Shown here: piece by piece, positions 46,709-58,370 of the stretch
Layout of the letters: each line of letters opens with the position of its first letter
Position numbering within the stretch: position 1 is the stretch's first letter
DNA from: Tolypeutes matacus
Lineage: Eukaryota > Chordata > Mammalia > Cingulata > Chlamyphoridae
Assembly (NCBI GenBank): GCA_026826555.1
Contig: JAKSZT010054324.1
Coordinates: forward strand, 8,924,599 to 8,988,598
DNA: 64,000 bases
Reading direction: 5' to 3'
The notes under the pieces: generated by a model
The model's input: the letters and a program-made list of their open reading frames with translations, nothing else
The model's database searches: none
Told to the model about the DNA's origin: nothing
Made by a program: the position numbers and the translations under genes

Positions 46709-46932
46709 TCTGGGGGGACACTTGTGAAACAATTAGACCAAGAGAATTCTGTTTGATAACAATGAAAGGCCGGAGTGAGGACTGTTTATCACTCAGGGCC
46801 ACAGCAGTTTTGTCCTCAGGCTGAAGCCAAGTCCTCAAGTGGGAAGGTTTCAAGAAAAATAGTAATAATGCACCAGAGGCACTTCATCCTGAAGTTTCTT
46901 CAGTTTGCCTTTGAACGACACAGTCAGGAAAT

Positions 46933-46947
46933 TGCCACTAGGTGTCC
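46933..46947 (+). promoter_or_regulatory. Candidate CTCF-binding motif
   Basis: tgccactaggtgtcc matches the forward CTCF core CCACTAGGTGGC in its first ten bases, then diverges (TC for GC). Weaker than the site at 38284, and in the opposite orientation. Confidence 0.3.
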
Positions 46948-46989
46948 TCAAAGTAAAAATAATAAGTTCTGGGAACTAAATTGATTTAT

Positions 46990-48712
46990 TTGTCCAGGTT
47001 CTTTGACTCCTAGGCCCTAAGAGAGAAAGAAAGTAGTTATACGGTATTTAAACAGGAACATCCAACCTCTTTGAAAGAAATGGAGTTATGTGAAGGAAAG
47101 GGTGTAGGATAACTGTTCATTTTCATTTTTAATTAGAACTTGTGTTACTCTGCTTCAGGAAGGCAGACCAAAGGAACTTTGAAAGGGCAAAGGAAACCCT
47201 GCTTTCACCAAAACTTACCAGTCTGCCTGGAGAGCACTATGGTAAAGAACACCTGGGGGCAGCTTAGCTGGGCTCCGAGCTACTTAGCATTTCAAATGTA
47301 CAGAAGCTGGGCTCTGGCAGATGTTTAATGTCTAAATATGTAAAAAAAATTAAATTACAAATTGTAACAATTGCCTTTTCCACAAACAGCAGCTGCAATA
47401 GCCCTCATTTTCTTTAGTTATGACATTGACAAATGATAAAGCTCAATTTACCAAACTAAGTCCCCCATGAGTCATTTAAAGAGAGTTGTCTCCTCTCTTC
47501 AACATTGGTCTCTGCAAGTTCAGATTCCCCTTTCCTCCTTACCCATTACCTTTCCTTTAGTCTCCTACTTCTTTCCAGTTCTTTCCCTCATCCCCACCAC
47601 TTCTGCTCTCCCCTTCCATTTACTGCCTCTTTTAATAGTTATCTAAGTTCACTATTTTTACATATACACACACACAAAAACAATTTCCTGGTTGTGATTT
47701 CTTACATATTCAATTGAAATAACAGCTACTTGCCACAGCTTTGGAAAGTTAGGAAAAGAAAAAAAGAAGAACAAAGGATGAAGAGGACAAAAGGGGGGGG
47801 GAGAGGAGAAAAAGATTAGAAAACAGATGGCTCTATCTGTAATACTCCAAAACTTAAGATGGAAAAGTAGAACACCAAGGTGGGGGAAGGGGAGGGGAAA
47901 TAAAAACCTTGGAAGGCTGCTTTCCTTCCTTTCTCCCTGCCACAAACACTGGAGTCCTATATCATGTTTTAAGAATGTCTAATCTTACCACAGCCAGATG
48001 ACTCATATCCAGTGACTGACTCTTTAGGTTTCTACAAAACACCTGAAAAGATGAACCTTAACCATGAAAACAATCTCTCACTCCAGGTTAGCCTTTCAAG
48101 GTAAGTAGGGGAATTTTCAGCATTTATTGCCATTTTGTTCACCGAAGACTCATAGGCCCTAATCTTGATTTCAGACATAGTTGTGTCTGACAATCAAAGA
48201 CTATTTCCAAATCAGGGGATAAACTGGCATGGACTGAGGCTTGCCTGTGTCTGGGGAGGGAGATTGAAATTAGTCAAGGTTGATCTTATTTGGGACTACA
48301 AAGGCTTAAGGTTTACGTGGGAGGGCACGCCGTCAGCTTGGCAAAGCTAGCTCCCTCTCTCCTCAAGGCATCCCTCTCTCCACTCACCTCACTGGTTCCA
48401 GGTCACCCTTTGGGACCACGTCTTCTCCTTTATCTCCTTGAAGACTTACTAAGGTGATCTTTCGAAGTAAAATCTCCCTGAATGCAAACCATGAGGTAGA
48501 GAGAAGTGGGGTCCCTCGGCAAGGTCTAATTCAAAACTTGTAACTGTTAACTAAACCCACAGAAACAAACATATAACAAAACGCCTTCTTTTTAGGTGAG
48601 AACAGGAAGGGAAGAGGAATCAAAGAAAATATCTTTTCTGAAAGTGAATATAGGAGTCCTGAATCTAGAAACATATATACATACAAATAACAACCTGTCA
48701 GACTCGTCTAAG
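46990..48712. other. Repeat-poor stretch, no gene seen
   Basis: About 1.7 kb with no recognised transposon. A purine-rich run lies at 47745-47818. Frames up to 95 codons follow the purine/pyrimidine bias and have no domain. Confidence 0.4.
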
Positions 48713-48714
48713 AT

Positions 48715-49115
48715 AACAGCTGACATTGATTGAGCTCTTTGACTATTCCTGGGCATGCACTAGTTGCTTGCTCTACTAGCACTGGTTCATTTGATACTTT
48801 CCATAACCCTAAAAGGTGTTTAACACCTGGGAATTAGGAATTAGGAAAAATGGAAGACCTAGACCATTTATTAATTTCTGTATCATCAGAAAAGAAAATG
48901 CCTAAGCTTTCTTGGTATACAGAGAAGGGAAGCACACTCTCTAACCATTCCTTGATTTTTGTTTTTCTCTTTCCCTTAGATTATCCATTTTCTTCCCAGT
49001 AGACTCCTTCACATTCAAAGTATCCATGAACACAGAGCTCGTGAGCAGAGACCCAGGATTTGAACCCGGGAAAGTCCACTCCAGAGCCTAGACCTTACTC
49101 TTGCTATGCTGACTT
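48715..49115 (-). mobile_element. MIR SINE, apparently split
   Basis: Antisense MIR in two parts. 48720-48835 has 'tgacattgattgagctcttt' and 'tccataaccctaaaaggtgt'. 49025-49110 has 'acccaggatttgaacccggg' and 'actccagagcctagacctta'. The ~190 bases between are not MIR. They may be an insertion, but I see no clear duplication. Confidence 0.65.
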
Positions 49116-49660
49116 GAGCTTAGCCTTACTCTCGCTGTGCTGACTTGCCACTGTTTGCAACCCTGATGCCACTGTCATCGAAGCCAATTTTGAAGAGTAG
49201 GGGTACTGACACCTTTAGAATCTGGGTACTCTCGTGTGAATGGAGGGAAGCAACCATGAAATGCCAATGAAATGGAGGAAAATTGCCATCCAGGGCAGTC
49301 TCCCATTTGAATCTATCTTGTTTCTAGGACTTTATCCACTCCCAAGATGGTCCCTGAGACTGTTTACTTCTGTGCCACTCAATGTAAGGTTCAAGGACCC
49401 CTGTCAATCATGAATTGTCTGTTTCTGGTCAGTAACAAGAAGAAAATTTGAGATTAAGCATTTAGAAACCTTTGTTGCAATTTGACATGGCCACATCATC
49501 TAAGCAAAGGTTTTTTATTTCCAAAAATGTCTTCCTGCTGCCTCGGAATTTGATCCTTCACTACAAATAGTTTAAGAAACACTTATTTACTTACTGGGGC
49601 CTTCAGGGTATCTCCAGGTCTCCCTTATGAGGCCTAAGAATCACTAAGCAAAAACCAAGT
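49116..49660. other. No gene or identified repeat
   Basis: A short tandem-like repeat occurs at 49090-49147 ('ccttactcttgctatgctga' / 'ccttactctcgctgtgctga'). Confidence 0.4.
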
Positions 49661-49664
49661 TCAT

Positions 49665-49795
49665 TGCCTGCTTGACCAACTAGACTATGTGTTCTCCAAG
49701 GGCAGGGACTTTGTTTTGTTCACTGCTCCATCCTTAATTTCTAGAATCATGCCTGATGCTTAATGAATATTTATTTAATGATTGAAATACATTCA
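49665..49795 (+). mobile_element. L2 LINE 3' end
   Basis: Sense L2 terminus: 'ctccaagggcagggactttg', 'ttttgttcactgctccatcc', 'atgcttaatgaatatttatt'. Confidence 0.9.
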
Positions 49796-50070
49796 CATCC
49801 TCCTCAGTGAGAAATGCCCAGTCCTGCCTGGGATTTGCCCAGAACCACTTTGAAAGATTAGAGACCACAAGACCCAGATGGTGACCAGTGTTCTTCCCCT
49901 GCAGCCTGCCACCTGTCTCCCCTGCCATGTATGCTGCCTTCACCCAGTCCAGCCCTCCACTTCCCCTGAAGAAGAGGTAGGAAAATTATGTCTATTTTTC
50001 CAGGTGAGCTTTGCATCATTTGGGCATGTTTCCCATAAAGTACCATTGAGACTTTGATTGACATTATTTA
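49796..50070. other. No gene or identified repeat
   Basis: Short chance frames only. Confidence 0.4.
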
Positions 50071-50074
50071 AATA

Positions 50075-50520
50075 TATACATCAATTTGAGAAGAAGCAAC
50101 ATTTTTGAAACATTGTCTTCCCACTTACAAGCCTATGTCTCTTTATTTTATTGTCTACTTTTAGAACTTTCAGTAAAATTTTGTAGTTTTCATATAGTTT
50201 CTGCATATTTATAGTTAAGGTTAATTTCTATAGTACTTTATTTTTACAGTTGCTATTTTGCATGAGGAGGTTGCTCCATCACCCCCACCCTTTTATTTTC
50301 TAATTATTGGTACAGAAGAAATGAATTGATTTATGCATCTATTCACTTTGACTAAACACTTACTAATTCAAAGAATTTTTCATTTGATATTTTGGGTATA
50401 AAATTGCATTATCAGCAAATGATAATTCCATCTCCTTTTCCATTCTTAGTTATACCACTTTTTTTTATTGCATTTGGTAGAGCAGATCCTTTCTTAAATT
50501 AACCTTTTGTTAGGGAAGAC
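50075..50520 (-). mobile_element. L1 LINE fragment, antisense
   Basis: Antisense ORF2-type L1: 'ttgtagttttcatatagttt', 'gtataaaattgcattatcag', 'caaatgataattccatctcc' and 'tttttattgcatttggtaga'. On the minus strand this is the mid-ORF2 region. Short and decayed. Confidence 0.75.
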
Positions 50521-51635
50521 ATTGAGAATGCACCCAAATATTTGAAGAATAAAATCGTGAAAGTAACAAATGTCAATTTCTGGGATGCTGCCAATGAAGT
50601 TCCTAGAGGAAATGTATTGATCCCTGTGCCTTTATATGGGAGAAAAATAAAGAAATCAATAAATCAAGTCAATACCTGAGGAATTTTGTTCCATTTAAGT
50701 TACAAACCAAGAAAAAAATCAAGTGATAAATTTAAACAAAATGGTGGAAAAAGAAGAAAGTCAATTAATAATGATAATCCTTTGCCACAAATAGTTAACA
50801 AAGCACAAATTTATTTCTATAGAATCTTGGTAGATGTCTCTAGGTCTCCTTTATAAGGTCTAAGAATCATTAAGCAAAAGCCACTCTGCAAAGAGGCAAG
50901 TTTTTCTTTGGTAGCAGTCTCTCTCCTAAAATTTAAGAGGAGGCCTTAAATATAAAGTCAAATAATGGGCTTTTGAATTTGGCTACCAGTGCTATATTTT
51001 AAATCTAAAATTGGGATTGGCCAGTATCCATATATTTTTAAGAAAGATGCTAAGTTTCTTGCACTCAGGCAGCTCAACCACAGAACGACAGGCCGTTATT
51101 GATAAGTCAGAGCTATTTCCCTCCTGCCCTATAAAAAGAAAGGACAATGGACATTTCTTCAACTACACCTGCTGAGACCAACTCAGCCAAGTGTCCTCTC
51201 TCGCCTGCATGATGAAAGAACTAGTTTTCTTGGAGATACAGAAGCTGTAGAAACAACACTACCCTCACTTCTCTGTCATCAAAGTGCACCTAACCCTGAC
51301 CAGAGGGTGAATTAGCAAAAGTAATTTTGAAAAACTTGTCTGTCTCATGTCTTTGCTTGGTGAAAAATAAAAGTGTTCCTTAAGAATTTGGAAGCTCTAC
51401 ACTTCCCATGAGTAAGTTGGGTTGGGGGCGGGGGGCCAGGGGGTGTTAATATAGACCTCTGGAAAATCCTGGAACCCTCAATCTGATATATTAAATTAAA
51501 TGTGCTTCCAGGCTGATAACACCCCCCAGATATTGTGAAAAAAGAAATGCAAATCTTTTCAGAACTTTGGACATCTTCATCCAAGTCCCCTCAGTAGTCC
51601 AAGAGAATTGTAATCAGTCACACATGAGAACTAAG
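50521..51635. other. No gene or identified repeat
   Basis: Contains a near-repeat of nearby sequence: 'gtctaagaatcattaagcaa' (about 50859) resembles 'gcctaagaatcactaagcaa' (about 49632), with similar flanks. This is an old local similarity of about 60 bases. Confidence 0.4.
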
Positions 51636-51639
51636 AAGT

Positions 51640-52600
51640 TATCAAAAATGAGCAAAGGAATGTGAGAAAAAATAAATAGAACTTCAAGAAATGAAAACAA
51701 TAATCACCAAAATTAAAAGCTCACAAGATTATATAGATATCAGCTTAGAATGAGCCAAAGAAAGAATTTGTTCACTAGAAACTTGATCTGAATAAATTAT
51801 ATTTAATACTTCACAGAGAAACATAAAGGTGAAAAGAATAGGTAAATAAAATGAAGAATAGAATGAAAATGTCTAATAATTGTCCAGTAAAGTTCTAGGA
51901 AGAAAGAATAGAGAAAATAGGGTTGTGTTAGTTATCTATTGCTATATAATAAACCAATCTCAAAACTTAACTGCTTAAAACAAGCACGGTTTTTTCTCAC
52001 AGTTTCAGAGGGTCAGGAACCTGGAAGCAGATTGCTTGGGTAATTCTGGCTCAGGGTCTCACACAAGTTTGTAGTTAAACTGTCAGCTAGCACTATAATC
52101 ATCTTGAGCTTGACTAGGTCAATCACTGGGATAATATAAAAATTCCAACTTGTATATACCTGTTAACATAACCTTATATTATATAAAGCAAAAAAAATTA
52201 GCAAAAGTATAAGGAAAAGTTGACAAATCTACCATCGATGAGAAGAATTTTAATATACCCTCTACATAATGTAGAGTTAAAACTAGCTGAAATAATCATA
52301 GGAATAAAGAACATTTGAATAACATAAATAATTAATCTAGTAGGCACAAACTAAAGACTGCAAGATACTACACCCAATGAGAAGAGAATGCACATTCTTT
52401 TCAAGCACATTTGGAACATTTATCCCATGAAATGATTCTCAATAAATTTGTCAGTATCATTCATACCAGGTTGTATGTCCTGAATGCAATTATATTTGGA
52501 ATCAGTAAAAATAATTATCACAAGAACATACATTTGGGAGAAACAACAAACATGCTTTATTAAGTAACTAATGGATCAAATAAAAATCCTAATGTAAATT
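51640..52600 (+). mobile_element. L1 LINE fragment, split by a MaLR-like LTR
   Basis: ORF1-like sequence at 51640-51920 ('aacttcaagaaatgaaaaca', 'aatcaccaaaattaaaagct') and ORF2 endonuclease-like sequence at 52150-52600 ('gaatgcacattcttttcaag', 'cacatttggaacatttatcc', 'ctcaataaatttgtcagtat'). The gap is filled by the LTR-like piece at 51925-52135. Confidence 0.7.
51925..52135 (-). mobile_element. MaLR-like LTR fragment
   Basis: 'tgtgttagttatctattgct', 'taactgcttaaaacaagcac', 'ctcacagtttcagagggtca', 'taattctggctcagggtctc': the antisense 3' half of an MLT1-type LTR. Confidence 0.7.
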
Positions 52601-52763
52601 AAAATATATTCAAGACCAGACTGTAATTTTCACCAGAGAGTTATTATGTCTGTGTCTTTAATAACTGTACTATGAAAGGTAGAAGCAACTATTTTAATTG
52701 TTTGTAGTTTTTTTAAAAAAGAAAGAAAAAATATTACTTACAAAATAAAGGAAAAATAGTAAG

Positions 52764-53215
52764 TGTCTCAGTTTTGCCAGACTGTTAAGACAAATACCAC
52801 ACAATGGGTTGGTTTAAACAACAGGAACTTATTGATTCAAAATTTCAGAGGCTATAAGGCTGGCTTCACTCAAGGCTCAGTAGCATTCCTATACTGGCTT
52901 GCCACAATCCTTGGGGTTTCTTGGCTTGAATCCCTATTTCCCATTACATGGCTATGTCCTCTCCTTTCAATTCCAGGTTTCCACTGACTTCTTGCTTCTG
53001 GCTCCTTCTCGTGGCTTTCTCTATGTCTGAATTTCTTCTGCTTATAAAGTACTCCAGTACTCCAGATTAAGGACCACCCTCATTCAGTTGGACCACATCC
53101 TAACTAAAATCTAACATCTTCAAGAGGGCCTATTTACAATGGTTTCGTACCTACAGGAATGTGGATTAAGATTAAAAACATGTCTAAATTGGGGTACATT
53201 CATCAGTCTACCACA
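52764..53215 (-). mobile_element. MaLR-type solo LTR, near full length
   Basis: Plus-strand start 'tgtctcagttttgccagact' and end 'catcagtctaccaca'. The body ('cctctcctttcaattccagg', 'gactccagtactccagatta'-like blocks) aligns with the LTRs at 27.1 and 55.2 kb. About 450 bases, antisense, no internal sequence. Flanking bases (gtaag / ggaaa) are at best a decayed duplication. Confidence 0.75.
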
Positions 53216-54655
53216 GGAAATAATCTGTTCTCTGCCACATAAAACTACACACATAAGAATGCTACTGTCTGAGAAAAAGAATCATATTATAGCAAATAAA
53301 AGAAAACATTATAGTCAGTCAAATCCACACTTTTACACTAAAACAAATGAGGATCAGAGAGAATAACTGTCTTTCCTAGGATCTTACATCTGTTTAATGG
53401 AAAGGATACATCTCCTGACTCCACTACTTTGTCATTATTTTAACACCTACATAACATGTTCCTGATGCATATAACTCCTGCTTTCACACATCATGTTCTC
53501 CCCACACACACACATCTTCCCCCAAGCTGACCCATGAGGAACTTGACTAGAGAGTGTAAATAATAATTAAAACCATTTCCAGGAACTGCTTGCCACATAT
53601 ACCTAATTAAATTAAAATAAAATAGCTTATGTTACTAGGTAATTCTCAGCAAAATACAGCTATAAATTGTACTTTATCAAAGCATGGTATTCCCTCTTTA
53701 CATACTCTTCATACTTTCTGCCATTTTCATCTGCTCCCAAGGAAACATTAACACAAATATTTCTGAACTTCCTACATTTGTGGTTAGGAAAGGGAAATAG
53801 GACACCAGAAGTGGGTAATGAATATTTATTCTAACTGAGGATTTCCAAAGTCCTAGGCACTGAATTGACCAGCGATTTTTCAAATTTCTACATAGATTTG
53901 TAGTTCCACTGAGAGATATAGGCATACACCATACATTCAGCATTTCTCCTAAGCTCAGGCTTAAAATTGTCTGCCATGCCCTCATGCCCAATTTAAAAGT
54001 GTCTCTGTGGACATGCAGTTGGAGTTCAGCAAGGCTGCTTATGAGTCCATTTCTTCATGAAAAAAAAAAAAAAAAAAAAAAAAAAAACTTTTCTAAGGAG
54101 CTATGGAAGAGCTGCTGTTTGAAAATATTACCTTTTAGCATCTTAAAAAGTTTATTTAAGGATTTGGAAAATTATTTTATTTTCAAATTTTCTTGTTATT
54201 TTTGAAATATACTTTTTTGGCCATGAGTTTCTAAAGTCTATCTACATGCAAAAAACTTCAAGTTTTAGAAATTTATTCTGAGAATGCTTAGCTGTCACCA
54301 ATTTGCTATGTCTAAATGTCCATCACCTTTGCTCTTTGAGAGGTTAACATTTTATCACTACAAATTGATAAGAGGTAGCCTTTGGTCCCAATATTTACTT
54401 CATTATTTTAATACTCTTATTTTCTTTAAATCAAATCCCTTTTTTATCCAATTTAGTCTAAATAGAGAGCCAACATAGAACAAAAGAACTTCTAAATAAT
54501 AATCTTTATAAGAGGAGAATCCTTTATTATATAACTATTGCAACAAAATAGATTACAAGATATTTTAACTTGTTATTTTACTATCCTTCAACCAAGTATA
54601 GAGAAAAAATCATGCTCCTAGGAGCCATAGCAATTTTTCAGTCTTAAGGATGAAT
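53216..54655. other. No gene or identified repeat
   Basis: Frames of 60-97 codons without domains. Contains the 28-A run at 54060-54087. Confidence 0.4.
54060..54087 (+). repeat. 28-A homopolymer
   Basis: Uninterrupted A-run. It looks like a retroelement tail, but I do not recognise an element immediately upstream. Confidence 0.95.
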
Positions 54656-55045
54656 CAACTCATTCATTCAGTCATTCATTCCTTCATTCTTAGTGGGTAG
54701 TATGCAGACATTAGTCTAGGCACTAGAGCTATAGCTATAACAAAATGAAATCCTTCCCACACCACCCTCCATCCCATGGAGCATACATTCTAGTAGAGAA
54801 GAGAGACAGTATATAGACAAATGAATAAATACATAAATACTGTCCAGTTTTATTAAGAAAATAACAGCAGGGCTAGAAAGTAGAGGAAGTGATATTGTAG
54901 ATCTGTCTAAGGAGGTGACATTTGAACAGAGACCTTAAGAAGTGAAGGAACAAGCCACAGGAATATCTTGGAGAAGGGTGTGTATTCCAGATTGAATGAA
55001 TAACAAATGCCAAAGTCCTGAAACAGGAACATTCAGGATGTGTTA
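54655..55045 (-). mobile_element. L2 LINE 3' part
   Basis: Antisense L2, well ordered: 'tcattcattcagtcattcat', 'catcccatggagcatacatt', 'ctagtagagaagagagacag', 'aggaggtgacatttgaacag', 'atgccaaagtcctgaaacag'. Confidence 0.9.
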
Positions 55046-55209
55046 GATTTCTTTTTTAAAAGGACATAATCTTTTATGATTTTGATAATATTTTGTCTAT
55101 ATAATCTTACATTATTAGCACAAGATTAATGCATACCACTAAAAGATACTAACAGAACTATGCCAACACCAGGCTAATTACTTTTGAAAAGTAAGGCACA
55201 GACCATATT

Positions 55210-55662
55210 TGTTTTAGTTTCCCAGCTACTAAAACAAATACTATACAATGGGCTGGCTTAAACAGTGGTAATTTATTGGCTCATAGTTTTGAGGTGAGAA
55301 GTCCCAAATCGAGGCATCAGCAAGGCAATGCTTTCTCCCCAAGACTATAGCATTACAGGTGATCCTTGGTCCTTGGCTTTTCTATCACATGGCAATGCAC
55401 ATGGTAGCATCTTCTCCTTTCTCTTCCGGGTTCCATTGACTTCCAGCTTCTTTCTTCTCCCTGTGGCTTCTCCTTTCATGTCCAATTCCCTTTGCTTATA
55501 AGGACTTCAGCCATATTGGATTAAGGCCCACCTTCATTCAGTTTGGGCATACCTTACCTAAAAATGACTTCAAAGGTCCTATTTTAAATGGGTTCATACC
55601 CACAGGATCAGGAATTAGGACCTGAACATGCTTTTGGGGGGGACATGATTCAATCTCCAACA
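55210..55662 (-). mobile_element. MaLR-type solo LTR, full length
   Basis: On the minus strand it begins 'tgttggagattgaatcatgt' followed by a C-run, and ends 'gggaaactaaaaca', the TG...CA form of MLT1/MST-like LTRs. The AATAAA-like signal lies in 'gccaataaattaccactgtt' (minus strand). Flanking 5-mers atatt (55205-55209) and ctatt (55663-55667) differ by one base and are probably the target-site duplication. Confidence 0.85.
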
Positions 55663-56640
55663 CTATTAAAGGAAATTAATAGTAGGCTTTGAAAATTGGA
55701 AGCGATCTTAGAATCTGAATTTACTCAACCAGAATCTACTGAACTTAGGGGGGAATTTTTTTCTTGTTTTTTGCTTTGTGTAATCCAAGTGTAATTTAAG
55801 GATATCACTTGCAATACAAAAATGTAGGTTTATCTTTCACAGTCTAAAGCATTCCAGAAAGTCATAAATCAGGTGGTCATTTCTCTCTTTAATGATTTAC
55901 CACCATATCAAAGGCATCTCCTTGTTAGCTTTTTATGGAGCTTATCATCTAAGGCTGTCCTCCAAAATGAGTGGCAAATAAATGATTAGCTACATGTCTA
56001 GATGTGCAACAGCTGACAGAGAAGTAATAAAAGAGCCCTCCCTCCTCCCTATTCAGCTGAGCGATTAGTTTGTGTCCACCGGCACAATCTTGTCAAGATC
56101 TAGAAATCCTTCTGTTAATGTGTCTAATACAGACAGCTGAGAGAAAGCCTCCTCTACATGACTTTGGAGAAGGTCAGTAATCTGGGTTCCACTGACTTCC
56201 AATTTCTTTCTTCTCCCTGTGACTTACAAAGATCACATTTAAAAGTCTCAAACCTCTACCTCTAAAAGCCTAAAAACCTCTGTCATCTGAAGACACAGGC
56301 AGATATCAATTTTTACTTTTATTTTTAATTTTGAAAGCCATGAGCTTTTCAAGTGTGCTGTCAGATTTCAACAATTTGGATTCCGATTACACTAATTTTG
56401 AATGTCCAAACAACTCTGAAAATAGCTGAGAAAATATCATCTTTTATAGCAAATCCTTTCTTTCCTGGTATATTTGTAAGCAAATAACGTGAAAATATTT
56501 GTCAGGGGAGAAGATGTTTTATATTCCTTTAGTGAGTAAAAGTGTTTATGCCCTTCAGAAGCATGTTTACTAAGCCAATTCATATATGTAAGTATGTCCT
56601 ACATTGGAAGATAGATAGATTAATGATGATAGGTTAGGTC
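55663..56640. other. No gene or identified repeat
   Basis: About 1 kb, AT-rich. A 30-base phrase at 56190-56223 resembles part of the LTR at 55.43-55.46 kb ('ttccactgacttccaatttc'), so a scrap of that LTR may be present. Confidence 0.4.
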
Positions 56641-56648
56641 AGATAAAT

Positions 56649-56695
<47 letters not shown>

Positions 56696-56705
56696 NNNNN
56701 NNNNN

Positions 56706-56757
<52 letters not shown>

Positions 56758-56760
56758 TAA
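56610..56760 (+). repeat. (GATA)n microsatellite with an assembly gap
   Basis: GATA/TAGA units occupy roughly 56651-56757, interrupted by exactly ten N at 56696-56705. Imperfect units flank it on both sides ('agatagatagattaatgatg'). The true length is unknown. Confidence 0.98.
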
Positions 56761-57835
56761 TAGATGGATAGATAAGGTGAGTTTTCATAGCATAAAGAAT
56801 CTATAGATTACTATGACCTAGTACACACTCCTTGAGTTTTGCAGGCCCTGAAATGCTCTATTTTCTCAGGATTGCTCAGCTTCATGGAAGGTAATTCAGA
56901 TTAACAATCTAACACAAGAATATTTATATAATATTTATCTTCGAATCCATTTTTAAATTACACTATAAGAAATCTTCATGGCTATGATCTAAAGCCAATC
57001 ACCTGTCCATCACCCAGGAAGATTTATTCAGGAGCAAAGGTTAAATGATGGAGAGAAAATTAAAACCAAAGGAGTAGGTGTTCTATGGCAGAGGTCACTC
57101 TTGCTGTTTTAGAAAAAACAGAAAGCAGAGCTGACAGCTGCAGTGGCATACACATATGGCACTACATCCATGGGGTTCACTACATTCAGGGTTCACGCTA
57201 GAGATCTGGCTGTGCAGGAACTCAATGCTGATCATACAATCATAGAGGATCAATCAGAGGGGGAATAACTCTTGTTAATCTAAGTCATATAGGTGGATGT
57301 ATAGGTTGACCGTTTGTGCTCTCCACCAAAAATTCCTGGCTCTCCACTTTCCAGGCACTTCCCCAACCCTACTGATATTAGACATGAATGTATGTCTTTG
57401 CTTTAGCCAACAAAATGTGGATATAAGTGAAATGTATCTCTTCCAGGCAGAAGCTTTAAGAGGCAATATGTGATTTGCCACATTGCTGGTTATGGAGATC
57501 ATGAAAGCACAGGTTCAGATGACTACCATGAGCAAAGACCTTTGACAATCTGTGCTAGAAATGTGTGTGTTGAGTTAAACCACTGAGATTTCTGGGTTGT
57601 TTGTTACTGAAGCATGACATAAGCTATTGAAACTCCAAGTTGCAAATTATTTACCTTAAATAAAGCTATCACCTTCTTGACATTTAGGTATATTGACAAC
57701 CTAATGAGTACTTAGCAATTGACTTGATGATTGTATAATCAGAACAAAGGGAACTGGAAAGAAAGTATTGTGAGAGGCCTGAAAAAGCATGATAAACTAT
57801 TCTGCCTTATTTCTTTGATGATTGCTTTAGACCTA
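56761..57835. other. No gene or identified repeat
   Basis: A 75-codon minus-strand frame at 57275-57502 has no recognisable domain. No clear repeat. Confidence 0.4.
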
Positions 57836-57839
57836 CTGC

Positions 57840-57980
57840 CAAACACCATGGCTCATTCATTCATTCATTTACTCATTCACTCACTCAATAAAGAATGCTT
57901 AGGATATGCCAGACACTGTTGGATCCTTGGGCTACAACTATGAAAAGGTTGGCACAGTTCCAGCCCTTACAAGCATAATT
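57840..57980 (-). mobile_element. L2 LINE 3' end
   Basis: Antisense L2 tip: 'tcattcattcatttactcat', 'gatatgccagacactgttgg', 'cacagttccagcccttacaa'. Confidence 0.85.
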
Positions 57981-58134
57981 GTTATCTTAGTCTGCTTACT
58001 CTCATTCTTCTAGATTCTATGAAGATCTTATATTTTCTGCAAATACATTACTTTTTTATCAGATCTGCTTTTATCATAACTGTTTAGACTGACACTTACT
58101 TTAGTTATGTTCTTGTTCTAAACCTATGCTCTAG

Positions 58135-58370
58135 ATAAGTGCTTCTCAAACTATCAGATTTTTTAAAATCTGTCACAAACTGATAGTTTTGTAAAAATAA
58201 ATTGCTAAAAAAATGTTTCATGTGCTCAGAAGTCACAGCAATGTCAAGAGTTTTTAAGCCTTACTCTCAATTTCTGTATTCTTCCTTGCATCTAGGCAAA
58301 GGAGTACACAGACCAATACTGGTCCATGGACCACCTTTGAGACCTTTATGAAACCACCTGTCTACAAAGC
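58135..58370 (+). mobile_element. hAT (Charlie-like) DNA transposon fragment
   Basis: Left end 'gtgcttctcaaactatcaga', right end 'ccaatactggtccatggacc' then 'acctttgagacc', in the manner of Charlie/MER elements. An internal palindrome lies at 58148-58189. Confidence 0.6.

Noticed and set aside
56650..56760. CRISPR-like or satellite array
   Set aside because: The units are four bases (GATA) with no spacers. It is a plain microsatellite.
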